A stretch of DNA of 64,000 nt from Paulinella micropora (lineage: Eukaryota; Cercozoa; Imbricatea; Euglyphida; Paulinellidae). Location of the stretch: contig WBZZ01005803.1 of the NCBI GenBank assembly GCA_019918135.1, positions 252,001 through 316,000 on the forward strand. Reading direction: 5' to 3'. The position numbers and the translations under genes are program-made. Under the pieces are notes generated by a model. It ran no database searches, was not told the DNA's origin, and saw only the letters and a list, made by a program, of their open reading frames with translations. Below are positions 11,408 through 23,508 of the stretch, one piece after another. The first letter of the stretch is position 1, and each line of letters starts with the position of its first letter.

Positions 11408-12100
11408 GATTCCGCTGCCTTTGGTTTGAAGGCCAACTTGTACGATGAATGTCTCTTCATGGGCATTGATCCGAAAACCAAGAAGACGGTGTTGGAGGTG
11501 ACGCACGTTGACGACTACGCCTTGGCGCCTCCAAGCTCTGAATATTCGAACTGGTTTTGGGGACGCCTTCGTGAGCGGCAGGGCACTATTAAGGTCTACA
11601 AGCCAATGAAAGTGCTGCTTGGCCGTGAGGTATGGCAGTGTGTGGATGAAGGGGTATTTCATACTCACGTCACCGTTCGGGAATACATTATGGATCTAAT
11701 CCGGAAATACCCGAGGTCCGACGGGAAGCCCTGGACGCCGGTGTCGGTACCATGGTTGCCATCTTCCGGTGTGCAGCGTCGTACTTCTGAGTTTGAGAAG
11801 TATTCCCCGATGAAGATCTGCGGTGATCTGGGATGGGTACGGTGTGTACTATGGGAAATTGTTGCTCCTCTGTCGCGACTAGCAGAGTTGCAGTCAAAGC
11901 CGGCGGAGTTTGATTACCAGGGGGCGGAGCAGCTTTTCCGCTACATCATAGGGCAGGCTGAGCAGGGGCTTCACTACTCGTCTAATGGCAATCGCAATTT
12001 AGTGTGCTGGTCTGATTCCTCATTCGCGATGGAAGCTGAGACGAAGTCGAGGTCGGGGGGGATGGTCGTGCTTGCTGAAGATTGGTACGTTCTGTCACAA
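11408..12100 (+). mobile_element. Copia-type retroelement fossil: RT end and RNase H-like part
   Basis: The translation reads THVDDYALAPP (a YVDD-type reverse transcriptase motif C), a GDLGW...LWEIVAPLSRL block, AEQLFRYIIGQAEQGLHYS and LVCWSDSSFAME...KSRSGG, in the order typical of Ty1/copia pol between RT palm and RNase H. Only this portion remains; gag, protease, integrase and both long terminal repeats are not seen nearby. It is an old, heavily truncated fossil lying just right of E1. Confidence 0.8.
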
Positions 12101-12745
12101 TGTGGCGAATATATATTCGACGGGTTGATCGATGACGCGGATTTCAAGGAATACCTTACTACTTTGTGTTGCATTTTCCGGTTGGCTGCTTCCAAAAAAG
12201 TAACGCAAGAATTGTCTGAAAAGCTACATAGGTTGGAAACAAGATTTCAAAGGTTGCATCGCAAGATTGTGCCTCCTATGTGCCACCGCTTATTCCACCG
12301 AATCAGGCATCTGCTGGAAAATGTAAGCGACGTCGGCCCCGTAGTGTTGTACTGGTGCTTCCGCATGGAGAGAATCATTGGGCGGTTGGTCTCATCCATG
12401 AACAGGCGATCTGACGTTGAGGCTGTCATTGAGAACATTGTCATCAGAAGCAGGATCGGGAGAATGAAACTGGGCACCGTAGTGGTTGCCCAGGAAGATT
12501 TGGAGAAGTTGCAAACGCTCTCGGTTGATGGATTTGCTTGCGAAATAATTGATGATGACGGTTCGGAATCTGAAACTTCAAGTACCACCCGAGAAGAATA
12601 TTTGGCTGCGATCGCAAGCGATATATTGGAACGAAGGGAAAGAACAGGTACGCGCCTGAACGTAACTAAGTATCCCGAAGGAAGTCCACTAACAAAGTCG
12701 CCATGGCGCAATTTACGGCGGCAGGAGCTGCAAGAAATCAGGTGA
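12101..12745 (+). pseudogene. DUF4218-like DNA-transposon fragment in frame with the Copia fossil
   Basis: The open frame that starts in the Copia fossil continues here with unrelated sequence: helices LSEKLHRLETRFQRLHRKI, then GPVVLYWCFRMERIIGRL, SMNRRSDVEAVIENIV. The GP..LYW.FRMER..GRL....NRR..VE pattern resembles the conserved core of DUF4218-type proteins found beside transposases of CACTA-like and related elements. No transposase is visible next to it. Expression is unknown; chance in-frame joining of two fossils is the simplest explanation. Confidence 0.5.
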
Positions 12746-13737
12746 GTATCAAATTATCATTAATGGCAGTGCATAAAAATTGTAAGTTATCGATTTTTGA
12801 TTTTGCAGTTGTGAATGATGCACCCTACTTGAAATCATGTATAACTGAGTATGTTAATATTATTAATATTGGTATGATTTTTGAGAATATGATACATGAA
12901 ATAACTTTGTATCATGTATAGAACGCTATTGACAATGTCGAAAATGACACATATGTAACTGCTTTATCAGTTAGATGTATATCCGATTGCGCATAGTCTA
13001 CGATTTTGAATCATATAATTATTTTGCAAGTAACTCCTTGGCGAAGACTTAGCATCGTTTCATTGTTACAGTACTTGTAAGTATGCCATTGTGCTACTTG
13101 GGGTACATAGTTCCACATAAACCTTTACCTGTAGGGACTTGATCCCAGCAGACCTGGAGAGAACACTGACAGGCAAAGCGTTTCAGTTTAATAAATTCGT
13201 TCTGCACGGGCAACGTTTCACTTGCACACGCGGCTTGAGTGAGCGACGCGCGATGGACAGCTCCGTGAGTTTCGTGCTACTGCGAGACAAATCATGGAAC
13301 AGGATGGATTATGGTATTGAAGTTGATCAACACGAGCCATCTCAGTCAGGATCAGGCAAGCGTCTGCGTTTCCTCAGAGTAGTCAAGTACCGTCAACTTT
13401 CTCCAGCAGTCCTTGAAAAATCCCTTGCGCCATGCTGTTCTTAACGGGGACGAAGATTCTCTAGGTGAACCCAGACTGGTTTTGTTGGTTCAAGTGCTTG
13501 GAGCCGTTACGGTTGTACCAAAACCACTTGGAGCTACGGCAGAGCCCGACGGTTCAAAGCTTGTTGCTGTACCCAAACTACAATTCTGAGTTCGTTTACC
13601 AACTTGAATGACAGTTATAATTCAATTTTGTAATTTAATAAAACATGCTTTGTCATTATTAATTTAATATATTAAGCACTTGCTTGCAGGGTAATCAAGT
13701 TTTAGTCCCTTCATTAGATATTTGAAGCAGTGTCGGT
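12746..13737. other. Unassigned stretch with one short ORF
   Basis: After a GT-like boundary near 12,740 the sequence is AT-rich. An ORF at 13,139-13,444 (about 100 codons, MIPADLERTLTGKAFQFNKF) has varied composition but no family I recognise. From about 13,445 to 13,737 there is no convincing gene. Confidence 0.3.
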
Positions 13738-15175
13738 ACTGTAACTAAACTGCCACGATCGTAAATAACATACTCATGTGATTCCATCACCTATAGCTGA
13801 TGCAATCATATATTGATTATTGCATCATCTATTGATGATGGCATCATCTATTGATGATGGCATCATCTATTGAGGACGCGATCGTAAATAACATACTTAT
13901 GTGATTCCATCAGCTATAGCTGTTGCAATCATATATTGATGATGGCATCATCTATTGATGATGGCATCATCTATCGATGACGCGATTGTAAATAACATAC
14001 TTATGTGATTCCGTCAGCTGATGCAATCATATATTGATGATGGCATCATCTATTGATGATGGTATCGTCTATTGATGACGCGATCGTAAATAACATACTT
14101 ATGTGATTCCGTCAGCTATAGCTGATGCAATAATATATTGATGATGGCATCATCTATTGATGATGGCATCATCTATGGATGACTCGATCGTAAATAACAT
14201 ACTCATGTGATTCCGTCAGCTATAGCTGATGCAATCATCATATTGATGATGGCATCATCTATTGATGATAGCATCATCAATTTGATGATGGCATCATCAA
14301 TTTGATGATGGCATCATCTATTGATGACGCGATCGTAAATAACATACTTATGTGATTCCGTCGGCTATAGCTGATGCAATCATCAAATAGATAATGGCAT
14401 CATCAATTTGATGATGGCATCATCTATTGATGACGCGATCGTAAATAACATACTTATGTGATTCCGTCGGCTATAGCTGATGCAATCATCAAATAGATGA
14501 TGGCATCATCTATTGATGATGGCATCATCTATTGATGATGCGATCGTAAATCACCAGTTTGACGATAGAATCAGCTATATGCGATGGCCATCATCAATTT
14601 GATGATGGCATCATCTATAGAAGACGCGATCATGAAGACACCACCACTTCGTAAAATACTATTTTGCGTGATTGCATCAGCTATAGCTGATGCTATCATC
14701 TATTGATGATGCCATCATATATTTGATGATGCCACGTAAAGCACCAGTTTGACGATAGAATCAGCTATATGCGATGCCATCATCAATTATGCGATGCCAT
14801 CATCAATTTGATGATGGCATCATCTATAGAAGACGCGATCATGAAGATACCACCACTTCGTAAAATACTATCTTGTGTGATTGCATCAGCCATAGCTGAT
14901 GCTATCATTATTGATGATGCAATAACCTATTTGATGATGCCACATAGATGATTGCATCGTCAATATGTGATGACATCGTCTATAGATGTTGCCATCATCA
15001 ATTTGTGGTGCGATCATCAGTAGATGATGGCATCATCTATATGGGGACTTGGTAAGAAATGATGCTGCTCACGTAGATGATGGCATCGCAAAACTGATTC
15101 CATCATCAAATATCTGATAATTAGCGTAAATTTGCTGATCGCATCATCAAATTTACGAGGGAATCACATGGATGA
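13738..15175. repeat. Complex satellite of palindromic GATGATG/CATCATC units
   Basis: The block GCGATCGTAAATAACATACT recurs at about 13,757, 13,879, 13,983 (variant), 14,080, 14,186, 14,330, 14,436 and 14,548, giving a period of roughly 97-144 bp. Each unit also has AGCTATAGCT (a perfect 10-bp palindrome) and two or more near-palindromes of the form GATGATGGCATCATC. From about 14,560 the units change to a related form (CACCAGTTTGACGATAGAATCAG) and fade out near E2. Number and spacing of the GATGATG cores vary. It contains no gene. Confidence 0.9.
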
Positions 15176-15604
15176 TGCGTTTTGTCCCCATAGTGCTTGG
15201 GGCCTGTCTGCAGTTAGCTGAGCAGAAAGACGACGAGCCAAGGCACTGTCGGCGGGTGGAAGTGCCTCTTCGGTTCCGGCTCCCGCAATCTCAGTAGTTG
15301 CAACACTGTCAGCAGAACTCGCGGCGCGGAATGCAGCACGAACAAGAGACTTGCTGGGATGGAAAACAGAGCCAGGGTCAGCCGTTGCAGCCTGCGAATC
15401 AGGGATCGTCTCCTTGACCTCCTGCTTGGAACCATCCTCAGCTGAAAAATATGGCATATTTTCAACACGAGACAATGAAGACGTCGTGGTTGAAGATGTG
15501 AGACTGTGGTGAAAAATATGCCATATTTTTTGGAGACGGAAAAACAAAAACGAAGTGGAACAAAGAATCGTCAGACATTCAAGCTCAAAAAGAAAATGTT
15601 GCAT
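15164..15604 (-). CDS. Leftward gene fragment of E2, unrecognised
   Basis: The leftward open stretch is rich in Ala, Ser and Thr (SALARRLSAQLTADRPQALWG at its end). It is crossed by two E2 palindromes at 15,444 and 15,508 that probably lie in introns: an acceptor-like stretch precedes 15,440 and a donor-like GT follows the exon upstream. No domain is recognised. It corresponds in position to the leftward gene of E4, though I see no clear sequence match. Confidence 0.3.
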   Translation of the reverse strand: MQHFLFELECLTILCSTSFLFFRLQKIWHIFHHSLTSSTTTSSLSRVENMPYFSAEDGSKQEVKETIPDSQAATADPGSVFHPSKSLVRAAFRAASSADSVATTEIAGAGTEEALPPADSALARRLSAQLTADRPQALWGQNASSM

Positions 15605-18600
15605 ATTTTTGGTTTGAAGACCTTAGCATCCTCTTCCAGCTCTTGTTGAAATTGTTTGACGTAAGCGTTCAATTTTTCTAAAACCAGGAGCAAAAGAAAA
15701 AAATCATAGTGACCCCAACCCAAAAAACAGTTCGGGCAAGCATGGCCGCCATGAACTCACAGCTCATAATTCAAACTTGTTCAAATCTAAGCAACAACTA
15801 CAACAACAGACACAAAGCAACAACAAACAACTACAACAAAGGAGAGAGCTTGCTGACTTGTAGGAGCTGCCCAGTTTGGGCCTTTGGACAACATGTCGTA
15901 CACCTTCTCGTCCAGGTCACACCCTCCTCAGGCCAGGCCACAAAGTAAGCTTCAGTGACGCACAGTTCATCCTTCAAGGCAAACATCTTGAACTCTCCAC
16001 CTTCCAGAGGGACCAGTCAGAGTGAAACAACCCCTCAAACTGGGTGCGCAGCGCCGAAAAAAACCAAGAAGCTGTTTTTTTTTTCGCTACGCCATCCCTG
16101 GTGAAACTTGTATTGCATTTGCCGGAGGGTCTTGGCATGAAATAAAAAATTTCTTCCGCGCAGTTTTTCTTTGCAGCAAAATTGCATGCCAATGCTCTTC
16201 TTCTGACCCTGGAAGCTTCATTACTTGTTTCTTCCATTCTGCCCTGTCCAGAGGGACCAGGCAGAATGAAAGAACCACTAAAACTGGTTGCCCCCCCCCC
16301 TTTTTTTTTCCTGTCATTTTGCATGTGTGGAGGAGAAACCAGCCGACGATCTGAAGTCTACTTGGTTCGACAACTTCGCGACCAGCTTGAAGTTTCGGAA
16401 CGTCGGAGTGCCGAACGTTTGGAGGCCCCTACAACAACGGCCTCTGGACTGTCTTCGGAATTCTGAAATCTCAGCGCCAGAACCCTCCCAGCATGGTGCT
16501 TCGCCCGGGCCAGGTCAATGCTTTTCCAGAGAATTTGTTTGACGACGCGGTCGTTGCCTTGACCCAAGCTAACATGAGAGATCTTCAAACCAACAACGTT
16601 GATTTCAAACGATTTTTTGATGATTCTGTCTCCAAGCAGTGCACCAGGATCCCGCTTTGTTTGCCCCCGGACTTGTCAGTCGACACCCGGCCCGGCAATG
16701 AACCAGTTGTTTTCAAAGGTCTGAGAATGGAGGACCAGAACATTGCGTCGAACGACGCCCTCATCAAACTTCTCGAGAAACTTGATTTACAGCATCGCCG
16801 ATCGGATGTTTGGCGTTTCCAGCTTTTTACTGTAGATTCTAACATTTACAAGCGGATGTACAAGGTAGTAATTCTGTGCATGCATTGGAAAATATGACAT
16901 ATTTTTTTAATTGATGTCTCAGGCTTTGTACGATCGAAGCCGGGGTTTGTCGCACTTGAAGTCCTGAATGTGTGTCTTCTTGGGCAATTGGCATGTTCAC
17001 AAGTTCCTTTGTGAGACTTGATTTGGCGTGAGTTTAAGCGCCAGGTTTTTGGGCCCCTTTGGCACGAGCTTTTTCCTTCCAAAAAGTTCAGGATCAAACC
17101 TAGACTCAAGACGATTTCGGCGATCATGGGCTACGTTCGTCTTGCTTACCCCTACGTTCAAGCCGACCTTCTTGACAATTTCCAGCTCAATCAAGAGCTC
17201 ACCCCTGCGCAGAGGGCCAACCTCGGAGGTTTGCTGGTTTTGTTTGAGTGGTTCATGCCAGTGGTCAGCCAGCCATGTTTGTAAGGTTTGAAAATATGCT
17301 ATATTTTTCTTCTTTGTGTTTCAAGCCCAAGATCTAGGCCGCGTGATCAGGGAGAACATGCCTGATCAGATTTTTGCTTACTTGCATCGCGCCCTCCATG
17401 TCCTTCTCCACTTGAGAGCTAACGAGTACTCGCACGTTTTGTGCCTGCACCTTCTGACCCTCAACTACTGGAGGCGCCACCAGCATCCGGCGTGGAGGGC
17501 TTTTTGTCACGACCCTGGGATCTTTTCTGAAGAGCGTTGCGAAGCAAACCTCATCACCGTAGCGAGGCACTCTCTCACGGACCCCATGCGATTCGATGTC
17601 CAGCACGTCGAGCAGACAACTCACAGTCGAGGCAATGTTGCGCCTCCTTCTGAGTCCCAGGCCAAAAGATCGAACATCACGGTGAGGAAGTCCAGATTGC
17701 TTACAACTTCTTGTCCAATCTGATCGAGGACATTGTTGATGACAGTGCAAAAATGTACCCAGCCGGGGCAGCCCTTGACTGGGATTTGAAAGAAGACATG
17801 AAACAAAGACTTGTTGCCTTCGATCTAAAGGTCGAGGTCATGAATGACGTGTTGCCGAAGTTTGCCCAAAACGTGGATCGGTGTCGTCGACTCACTGTTT
17901 TGGACTGGCTATTGACTGTTCGTGCCGCAATTGAAGACTGACTCGTTGACGATCCAGACGAAAGCGTTGATTTGGCCCGTGCGGAGTCAGGTGTGGTAGT
18001 TTCAATAGTGCATCGTCATCCATGTCATCTGGGGATGGACAGCCGGATGGCAAGGCACATTCACCCTAGAACCGCCTTTTGCTTCGCCCTCGCCGAAGAC
18101 GCCGCCGAGGTGAGGCACCTGCTTCTGACGGCGAGGACACTGACGGCTTGGCGCAGAGCGAAGCTGGAGACACTTCAGACAGTTCTGACAGTGATGTGTC
18201 CCAATTTTCAGAATCAGCATCTACTGTTCCCTCCGCGTCAGTGCAGCAGTCTCTGATGCATCCTGAGCGCAGAGCTGCACGTGGCGCCCGGGCGTCCACA
18301 TTGGCAGCTTCGGTTTTCTGAGGACATTCAGTCGGGTGCTTCTTCGTCCTCCCAGCAGAACACAATGTAGTGCACGTTGTTTTTTAGTTTACATTGACAG
18401 CTTTGACGATGGTTGTTCCGGTCCTCGGTTCTGATTTAGGGTTTTCAGGCATTCTTTAGCTTCAGTCACTGTTTCCAACCGGTAATCACCACGAGTTTTT
18501 CTGATCATCAAACTTCAAAAATATGACATATTTTGTTTCATGGAAATTCATGCTTCGGATTTTTGAGTTTGTCCCATTGGAACGGTTCGCGTTCAACTGG

Positions 18601-18793
18601 CGCGGCTTCTCACCGGTTGGCTTTTACAACTTGACCGGTTTCAAAGCTACCATTCTTCAATCTTGACTCACGAGTTCCTGCACAAACAATCCTGTCATTC
18701 TTTTCGTCCCTTCATTGCTTTGTTTAAGTTGTTGTTTGTTGTTAGGTTTTCTTCCCAGCACGAGTTAAAAGTAGTAAAATATGTCATATTTTT
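15444..18793. repeat. E2-specific palindrome family AAATATGNCATATTT
   Basis: Copies lie at about 15,444, 15,508, 16,889, 17,292 (central CT variant), 18,513 and 18,776, with a half-copy near 15,597. The second E2 copy has two (61,154 and 61,408), repeated at 63,370 and 63,624. The central base varies (A, T, G or C) while the seven-base arms are almost fixed. Both clear introns of the rightward gene hold exactly one. Confidence 0.85.
16325..18321 (+). pseudogene. DUF6589-like putative transposase, E2 first copy (decayed)
   Basis: The visible part begins near 16,340 with STWFDNFATSLKFRNVGVPN, shared almost exactly with E4, then GPYNNGLWTVFG in another frame. Next come FTVDSNIYKRM (16,826-16,858), an intron, FLGNWHVHKFLC (about 16,977-17,012), FGPLWHELFP, YVRLAYPYVQADL, a second intron, QDLGRVIRENMP, HLLTLNYWRRHQHPAWRAF, SEERCEANL (17,526-17,552), and an acidic Ser/Asp/Glu-rich tail. 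The D...GxxHxxxF...E order is that of DUF6589-type transposon proteins and suggests an RNase H fold; that is inference. Introns at 16,865-16,922 and about 17,264-17,324 each carry one palindrome. Compared with 61.6-62.6 kb it lacks four codons near 17,613, has a frameshift near 17,665 and a stop near 17,940. Confidence 0.65.
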
Positions 18794-18841
18794 TTCGTGT
18801 TAACATGGCACTGTTTGTAATAATTACAAAAATGATATTTT

Positions 18842-18853
18842 ACCCCTCCGGGG

Positions 18854-18855
<2 letters not shown>
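18842..18855. repeat. GC-rich palindromic terminus of E2
   Basis: ACCCCTCCGGGGGT can fold on itself (ACCCC against GGGGT) and stands where E2 homology ends in both copies: here it is followed by (GT)n, and at 61,089 it is preceded by unrelated sequence. The inner neighbour TAAAATATCATTTTTGTAA is identical in both copies. I take it as the right terminus of E2; the left terminus was not found. Confidence 0.6.
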
Positions 18856-18886
<31 letters not shown>

Positions 18887-19045
18887 CGGGGGGGGGTAAA
18901 TGAAGCAGTACGTTGGCAGGTCCAAGTGTATGTATGTATGTACATATTTATGTATCTATGTATGTATGTACATATGTATGTACATATGTATGTATTTATA
19001 CGTATGTATGTATGTATGTATGTAACTATGTATGTATGCATATTT
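18856..19045. repeat. (GT)n and (ATGT)n microsatellites at the E2 end
   Basis: A (GT)n run of about 30 bp follows the E2 terminus directly, then G-rich sequence, then imperfect (ATGT)n with ACAT interruptions from about 18,930 to 19,040. Long reading frames over it are a product of the repeat. Confidence 0.9.
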
Positions 19046-19960
19046 CATTCTGCACTCCTAGACGAAAGCGTTGTGACAGACATGAAACAAAGCTGCCCAT
19101 CATGCCATGTATGGCAAGCCACATCACTCTACCCACATACTAGTACTCATACTACTAAGTTCCTTGGTTCAGACTTGTTCTGGAGATTACATGTATAAAG
19201 TAGTTGCTGATTCCTTTTAGGCCTCGAAGTGCTTCGAAATTCAACTCGTTAAGACGTCGTTCAGTAGTCTCGCCACCAGAGCCTCTTTTCAAGGCTCCGC
19301 GCACAAGGGGTAATTTCCCCGTATCACCCACGTTTCGCCCAAATTTCAACGCATCTTTTCGATTTCAGCCACCGAAATTTTCAACCGGTGGTTGAAGCTA
19401 CTTTCGAGATTTCAGTCTCTGGCTGCTGTGGATGCATGGTGATGATTGGAAACGAATAGACATGCTTCGTAGGCGTGACTGCACTTTTTATCTAAAAAAA
19501 AAATGAGTTTTTCACATGTTCACAAGTAAAATGTGTCGAAAAGTTAGAGGACTGTGCGTTGTTGTTGTCGGTTTTTGTGCTTGGTTTGTGCGGGTTTTCT
19601 GTAAATAAGCAGCGTACATCATCAGGTCGAGTGTTATAATGTTTATTCACTGTTTACGCTGTTTCTCTGGTCTGCCAGTATCTATGCGTGTGTATGGATT
19701 TTTTCGTCTTGCTTGTTGTATGAAAAGTTGTGTCTTGGTATTAGTTTCCATCATCATATCACCTGTATCGAGTGTGTGTTTTTGTTTGTGATATTGGATG
19801 AACACGTTTTTGCGATTAGCATGATAGAATGTGTAGGTGGGTGACATGTCAAGACAGTATTGTTTTTTATATTTTATTGCTGTTTTTCTGTGCAGTTGAG
19901 TGCTTGGTTTCTGGTTTTCTTTTGGTACACACATGTTTTTATGTCTATCTGTCTCTCGCG

Positions 19961-20050
<90 letters not shown>

Positions 20051-20281
20051 GTGCTTCTCTGTCAATGGCTGATGCAAATCTGCACATGCGCCTCCATCGT
20101 CTCACCCGTGAGGGGAGTACGAAGAATTGACGATAGGCTCTAATGACACCCCCGCAAGGGCAGTTCAAACACATCCAGACGGACCGGTATGTTCAATGAA
20201 AATACTGGTGGCACCGACGGGAATCGAACTGGCGACAGGGCCCAGATGGTAGAACTTGACCACTGGGCTATCACGGTGTCC

Positions 20282-20282
<1 letters not shown>
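20051..20282 (-). mobile_element. SINE-A copy 1 (tRNA-derived, ATT tail)
   Basis: Read on the minus strand it starts TGGACACCGTGATAGCCCAG. TAGCCCAGTGG fits Pol III box A (TRGYNNARYNG) and AGTTCGATTCC fits box B (GGTTCGANTCC) about 45 bases later, then GTCGGTGCCACCA mimics a tRNA 3' end including CCA. The body (about 160 bp) ends AGAAGCAC and then (ATT)n. This is the best-preserved form in the left arm. Confidence 0.85.
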
Positions 20283-20343
<61 letters not shown>

Positions 20344-20610
20344 GTGTTTCTCTGTCAATGGCTGATGCATTTCTGCACATGCGCCTCCATCGTCTCACCC
20401 GTGAGGGGAGTACGAAGAATTGACGATAAGCTCTAATGACACCCCCGCAAGGGCAGTTCCAACACTTCCAGACGGGCCGGTATGTTCAATGAAAATACTG
20501 GTCCAGACGGATCGGTATGTTCAATGAAAATACTGGTGGCACCGACGGGAATCGAACTGGCGACAGGGCCCAGACGGTAGAACTTGACCACTGGGCTATC
20601 ACGGTGTCCA
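20344..20610 (-). mobile_element. SINE-A copy 2
   Basis: It has the same tRNA-like head and tail as copy 1, with an internal duplication of the CAGTATTTTCATTGAACATA segment. Its (ATT)n tail abuts the head of copy 1. Confidence 0.85.
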
Positions 20611-20635
20611 TAATAATAATAATAATAATAGTAAT

Positions 20636-20680
<45 letters not shown>

Positions 20681-20712
20681 AATAGTAATAACAATAATAA
20701 TAATAATAATAA

Positions 20713-21226
<514 letters not shown>

Positions 21227-21343
21227 GTGCTTCTCAGTCAATGGCGAATGCATTTCTGCACATGTGCCTCCATCGTCTCACCCGTGAGGGGAGTACGAAG
21301 ATTTGACGATAGGCTCTACTGACACCCCCGCAAGGCAGCTCCA

Positions 21344-21344
<1 letters not shown>
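21227..21344 (-). mobile_element. SINE-A, 5'-truncated copy
   Basis: Only the 3' half (from TTGGAGCTGCCTTGCGG to GAGAAGCAC) is present, with more substitutions than the full copies. It sits beside the (ATT)n tail of LINE copy A. Confidence 0.75.
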
Positions 21345-21374
<30 letters not shown>

Positions 21375-23508
21375 GGCTAGGCTTCCTCAGACTATAGCAT
21401 CAGATCCAGATCCTGGACATGTGCCTCCATTGGGTCACCGGGGTCAGCCGATCCCAACGCATTGTCAGAACACCAAACAGACATAGCAGCAACAGCAACA
21501 GCAGGGGCAGATGGGGGCGGTGAAGTGCATGAAGAGCTAGATGCGAGGGTGTTAGCTGAAGAGAAGAACTCCGAGACACTACGCTGCGCTCCCGAACCCC
21601 TCTCTCTAGCCAGGACGTCCACTCTGCGCGGACGGCCGCGCCGCGCAACATCAACGTCACTTGGGGGAGAGGGTGGGACAGAAGCTGATGGAACCTCAGT
21701 GAGGTCAATCACCTCCTCGCCCCCATCCTCCACCCCAAGCTCCTCCCTTTTACCCTCCCTAGCAGACCAACACTCAGACACATATGATCCAAACAACACA
21801 TCCAACTTTGGAGGGGGACGCAACGCTGTAACCCCTAACAACGCAGCAAGCCTAAAGTTACTGCGGAAGCGCGACTTCCCCTGAAAAAACTTACAAAACA
21901 ATCGTGATTGATCCACAGGCGACATATCATCCCAACCCTGCCGCACAGAGCCCTCCCGCTCCCGCCCAAGCAACACATCCTCCACCACAACCTCACCGCC
22001 TACGACCTCACCACCCTCCTCACTCCCTCCATCCCCCTTCAGCAGCCCCCACAGCCATGCCACCGAGCCTCTGCATACTCAGCAACAGCTGCTTACGTCT
22101 CCCCTCATGCATGGGGCAATCCCATAAGAAGTGCGCAAGGGACTCATTGACATCATCATGACAACAGAAGCAGCGAGGGGACATGCCACTGACCAACTTG
22201 CTGCGGTACAACCGAAGGCGGTTGTTGCAGCTGAGCAACCTTCTCCGAAGCAGATTATAATGCGCATCATCAAGGGCTACCCATCTTGGGAACTCCTTAG
22301 TTCCAAAGACTTGTCTTAGGATGACTCGCAGGCCATCAGTAAGATCGCTGCCTGCCTCTCGCTTGTCCCACATCAGTTGCTGCACCATCTTGACGTCCTG
22401 CTGAAGGGCCCACTTGTCCACAGTCGAACTCCAAACCCTCGAGGTCCTTCTATGAGCTATTTAGAAGCTCCTGAAGCCCTTGTTGTAGATCCATTGAGCC
22501 CCTGATAGCGGCTTCGGCCTCCGCAGTCCAGTTGGATTTAACTTGAGATGCGACGACAGGAAATCGCTCCTCCGGTAGAACATGCAGCCGTCCATAGAAC
22601 TTCAGTTGTGCCGCCAGTCGCAAACTCTCCGCACTCAGAGCGCGCCAGGAAGAGTGTAATCCACTTGCTTGTCTTAGGGCTGATGCCGAGAATCATCCGC
22701 ATGGGGCGCAGCATTGCTGCCTCCAGCTTGGTGCGCTGCGATACGGGGGCACGCCAGACATCGAAGGCGTACTTCAGCTTGGCTCCCACAAGTTGATTCC
22801 AGCACATGAGACGATACCTAGCTTGTATCTCACCTGCACACCACAAAGAGTACCAACCTGCGGTGGCGACTTCAGTGACACGCGTAGCCCGCAGGGCCTG
22901 CTCCTTCCACTTCAGGTCGTCGGTGATAACCACTCCCAGGTACTTGTACTGACTGGTGACACAAAGCTTCTGGCCGCGGAACCACACCACGGGCTCACCT
23001 CGCTCCCTGATTCTTAGTCGTTTCGCCTTGCTCGACGTGTAAATGGGCATGATTTCCGTCTTGCCGGGCTTCACGTTGACTTCCAGCCGATAATCTTCCG
23101 CGAACTTGGCCACAACATTGACCATCTTCTGGAGCTCGGTGCGACTGTGAGCGATGAGAGCCACGTCGTCCGCGTAGAGAATTGCCTTGATGTCGTTCAG
23201 CCGCTTCACATCCGTGGTCTTGAGGGCACTCGCCAGCCGATCACACAGCTCATCCATAAAGACGTTGAAGAGTGTGGGAGAGAGGGGGGACCCCTGTTGG
23301 ACCCCTACACCCTCCAGTACTTCGGGGGTGAGTGCTCCATCAACTAGCACTTGCGACGAAGTCTGCTCGTAGCACCTGCGTAGCGTGCGCCAGAATTTGC
23401 CCCTTACACCCAGCTTCCAGAGCCTCTCAAATAGGCCATCTCTCCATACAGACGAGAAAGCCTTGCGTAGATCGACGAACAGGACATACGACTCCTGCTT
23501 CTGCAGCT
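21375..23508 (-). mobile_element. LINE copy A: 5'-truncated non-LTR retrotransposon
   Basis: Leftward, it contains reverse transcriptase from motif A (YVLFVDLRKAF) through QGSPLSPTLFNVFMDEL, LYADDVALIAHS and KYLGVVITDDLKW, then a C-terminal zinc-ribbon-like CFCCHDDVNESLAHFLWDC of the type seen after LINE RTs (zf-RVT), then an Arg/Glu-rich ORF overlapping it by about 44 nt. It ends GGAAGCCTAGCC followed by (ATT)n. The RT frame is broken near 22,630 and again downstream. It is truncated at its 5' end inside RT, at the head-to-head junction with copy B. Confidence 0.85.

Larger units (their letters stand above)
15176..18855. mobile_element. Element E2 (first copy): DNA transposon-like, AAATATGNCATATTT palindromes
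   Basis: This copy lies between the satellite and the GC-rich end sequence at 18,842-18,855, which also marks the end of the second E2 copy at 61,089. It has a leftward gene fragment (15.2-15.6 kb) and a rightward transposase-like gene (16.3-18.3 kb). The private palindrome is present at 15,444, 15,508, 16,889, 17,292, 18,513 and 18,776. Comparison with the second copy shows a 12-bp deletion, a 1-bp deletion and a stop codon in the rightward gene, so this copy is decayed. The left end is not defined. Confidence 0.65.

Noticed and set aside
19647-20174. ORFs with poly-Leu, poly-Ile, poly-Asn or poly-Tyr tracts (also at 26.5, 30.0, 54.5 and 54.9 kb)
   Set aside because: They read through (AAT)n arrays and flanking SINE copies; no protein domain is present.
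21462-22161. Plus-strand Pro/Ser-rich ORFs over the LINE 3' end
   Set aside because: They are antisense of the LINE C-terminal ORFs, which show the zinc-ribbon-like motif on the other strand.
23332-23508. N-terminal ~60 codons of the long LINE frame starting at 23,332
   Set aside because: This part is antisense of LINE copy A's RT; real LINE-sense coding starts at the junction near 23,509.
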